Part shown: piece after piece, positions 14,601 to 15,823 of the stretch
How the letters are laid out: each line of letters starts with the position of its first letter
Position numbering within the stretch: the first letter of the stretch is position 1
Source of the DNA: Gammaproteobacteria bacterium
GTDB taxonomy: Bacteria; Pseudomonadota; Gammaproteobacteria; Burkholderiales; Burkholderiaceae_C
Reading direction: 5' to 3'
DNA: 15,823 nucleotides
NCBI GenBank assembly: GCA_030054245.1
Contig: JASGCH010000008.1
Coordinates: 1 to 15,823 of the forward strand
Notes under the pieces: model-generated
What the model was told of the DNA's origin: nothing
Databases searched by the model: none
The model's input: only the letters and a program-made list of their open reading frames with translations
Position numbers and translations under genes: made by a program

Positions 14601-15823
14601 ATGAGAATCTCGCAGTTTAATTACTTGCCAAAATCTCCTGTACACACTCAGGACGCGGCGACCCTCTTGGTTTTGCAAGATCATCCAGACCTAGGGTTAC
14701 AAGTGCTGATGAGCAAGCGTTCCGAGAAAGCTACATTTGCGCCGGGAGTTTATGTTTTTCCGGGCGGGGCCGTAGATAAGCAAGACCAAGAGTTCATATC
14801 GGTGAGCTCCCGAGAAGGACAATCGGATTTGCGGTTTGTGGTAGCCGCTGTGCGGGAATGTTTCGAAGAATTAGGTATTCTCTTTGCGTATAGTCACGAG
14901 AAAAGATGGTTATCGACAGAAGAATATCAAAGCTGTGATCAAACGACTGATTTTTACCATTTGTGCAAAGAAAAGAATTTGATTCTGGCTTTGGATAAAC
15001 TCTATTTATTAACACAGTGGACAACGGATAGGGATATTCAAAGACGGTTTAAAGTTCCTTTCTTTGTTGCCAAAATGCCCGAATTTCAATCACCCAAGTC
15101 GGATGGAGTTGAGCAGTTAGATTGGGTTTGGGTACAACCTTCGGTAGCACTCGCTATGGCACAACAAGGCAAGTTTCCCATTATTTATCCGACTTTGAAG
15201 ACCTTGGAGTACATTCAACATTATGCGAGTGCGGACGCCTTAATTGAAGATTGTCGTCAGGCTCCTTTGTGGTTTGCAAGTTGTCCGAGGGGTGGAATTT
15301 ACCAAGGTGAAGTGCGGCGTTATATGGAGTCCGAGGCACCGTTTGGTGAGTTGGCATTAACTTGTTCAGATGGACAGGTGGTACACAAGCTAGATTGGGA
15401 TTATAACCACCCTATACAGTTGACGCAATGGGTGCATCGTAAAACCTGCCGTAATCCTAGCATGATGACCGGACCAGGTACCAATACTTATATCTTGGGC
15501 AATGAAAGGACTGGGTATATTATTGTTGATCCAGGTCCCAATGACTTGGAGCATATCAATATCATTTTTAACTTCACCTCTAAAAACCCCAAAGCTATTT
15601 TTCTTACCCACTCTCATCCAGACCATGCTCCAGCTACTGAGTTATTGCGCGACAAGTATCGAGAACTAGGCAAATCGATTAAGGTTTATGGTATGGATTC
15701 GAAGAGTACGGCTTCAGAATGGAGTTACTTTGTTGCCGAACATCCAGTATCTTCAGGATTCAAGATTTTCTTGGAAGATGAGCATTTGGTTCAAATGTCT
15801 CTTCAAGTGATTGAAACTCCAGG
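14601..15823 (+). CDS. Nudix hydrolase-MBL fold metallo-hydrolase fusion protein, 3'-partial
   Basis: ATG at 14601 opens a frame of 407 complete codons that runs off the right edge. An in-frame TGA at 14583-14585 leaves this as the only sensible start; a weak GAAAG at 14589-14593 may be the ribosome binding site. Residues ~18-215 form a Nudix domain: SKRS at 38-41, then FPGGAVD at 53-59, an insert of ~26 residues, and RECFEELGI at 85-93, which supplies the catalytic glutamates (E86, E89, E90). The long insert resembles the NUDT19 branch, whose mammalian member cleaves CoA and acyl-CoA. Residues ~285 onward are an MBL fold of the LACTB2-like type: TGPGTNTY at 290-297, VDPGPND soon after, and metal-binding HSHPDH at 337-342. 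The sequence ends in E-T-P plus two bases of the next codon, so later metal ligands and any C-terminal winged helix lie outside. Probably a soluble cytoplasmic enzyme. Its substrates are not shown by sequence. Confidence 0.9.
   Translation, partial: MRISQFNYLPKSPVHTQDAATLLVLQDHPDLGLQVLMSKRSEKATFAPGVYVFPGGAVDKQDQEFISVSSREGQSDLRFVVAAVRECFEELGILFAYSHEKRWLSTEEYQSCDQTTDFYHLCKEKNLILALDKLYLLTQWTTDRDIQRRFKVPFFVAKMPEFQSPKSDGVEQLDWVWVQPSVALAMAQQGKFPIIYPTLKTLEYIQHYASADALIEDCRQAPLWFASCPRGGIYQGEVRRYMESEAPFGELALTCSDGQVVHKLDWDYNHPIQLTQWVHRKTCRNPSMMTGPGTNTYILGNERTGYIIVDPGPNDLEHINIIFNFTSKNPKAIFLTHSHPDHAPATELLRDKYRELGKSIKVYGMDSKSTASEWSYFVAEHPVSSGFKIFLEDEHLVQMSLQVIETP

Noticed and set aside
15390..15626. Minus-strand frame of 78 codons opposite the MBL domain
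   Set aside because: The + strand here encodes the intact TGPGTNTY and HSHPDH motifs, so the minus-strand frame is a shadow. The one at 14794-15024 is likewise opposite the Nudix domain.
1..15823. CRISPR array, tRNA/rRNA, insertion sequence or long exact DNA repeat
   Set aside because: None seen by eye. The protein-level repeats are too diverged at the DNA level to appear as direct repeats.

Overview
The window holds two genes on the + strand, and both run off its ends. Base composition is moderately AT-rich (estimated by eye). A giant surface-protein gene sits beside a Nudix plus metallo-beta-lactamase fold (MBL) fusion of a kind I associate with Burkholderiales. This suggests a Gram-negative bacterium, most likely a low-GC freshwater betaproteobacterium of the Polynucleobacter type. 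The assignment is inferred from protein style only.

Bases 2-14554 are one uninterrupted reading frame. It is the C-terminal part, more than 4,840 codons, of a giant modular surface or secreted protein. The frame is open at the left edge, and the first residues are already the end of an Ig-like repeat, so the true start lies upstream. Residue numbers below count from the TTG at base 14, for convenience only. I see no cysteine anywhere in it. The left and middle part (about 730-9500) has three LamG/concanavalin A-like domains. Each is flanked on both sides by divergent copies of a module whose closing motif resembles L-x-Y-x-N...G-x-R...D-x-x-G-N, so a LamG 'sandwich' occurs three times. Ig-like repeats fill the space between them: BapA-like repeats with a DTG opening, repeats with an LSQSDL-type motif, and cohesion-like beta modules. 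The right part (9500-13960) is a stalk of Ig-like domains of several families. The last ~190 residues form a distinct terminal module with an EF-hand-like loop (DKSGDG...D) and a YWT...YYYAALKV ending.

A 46-bp gap (14555-14600) separates this from the second gene (14601 to the right edge). That gene encodes an intracellular fusion of a NUDT19-like Nudix domain with a LACTB2-like MBL hydrolase. It is cut by the window edge at the E-T-P-(G) motif, before the later metal ligands and any C-terminal winged helix. The two genes have no evident functional link. The giant gene looks like an accessory surface gene placed next to a housekeeping-type hydrolase.

I found no RNA gene, insertion sequence, CRISPR array or long exact DNA repeat.
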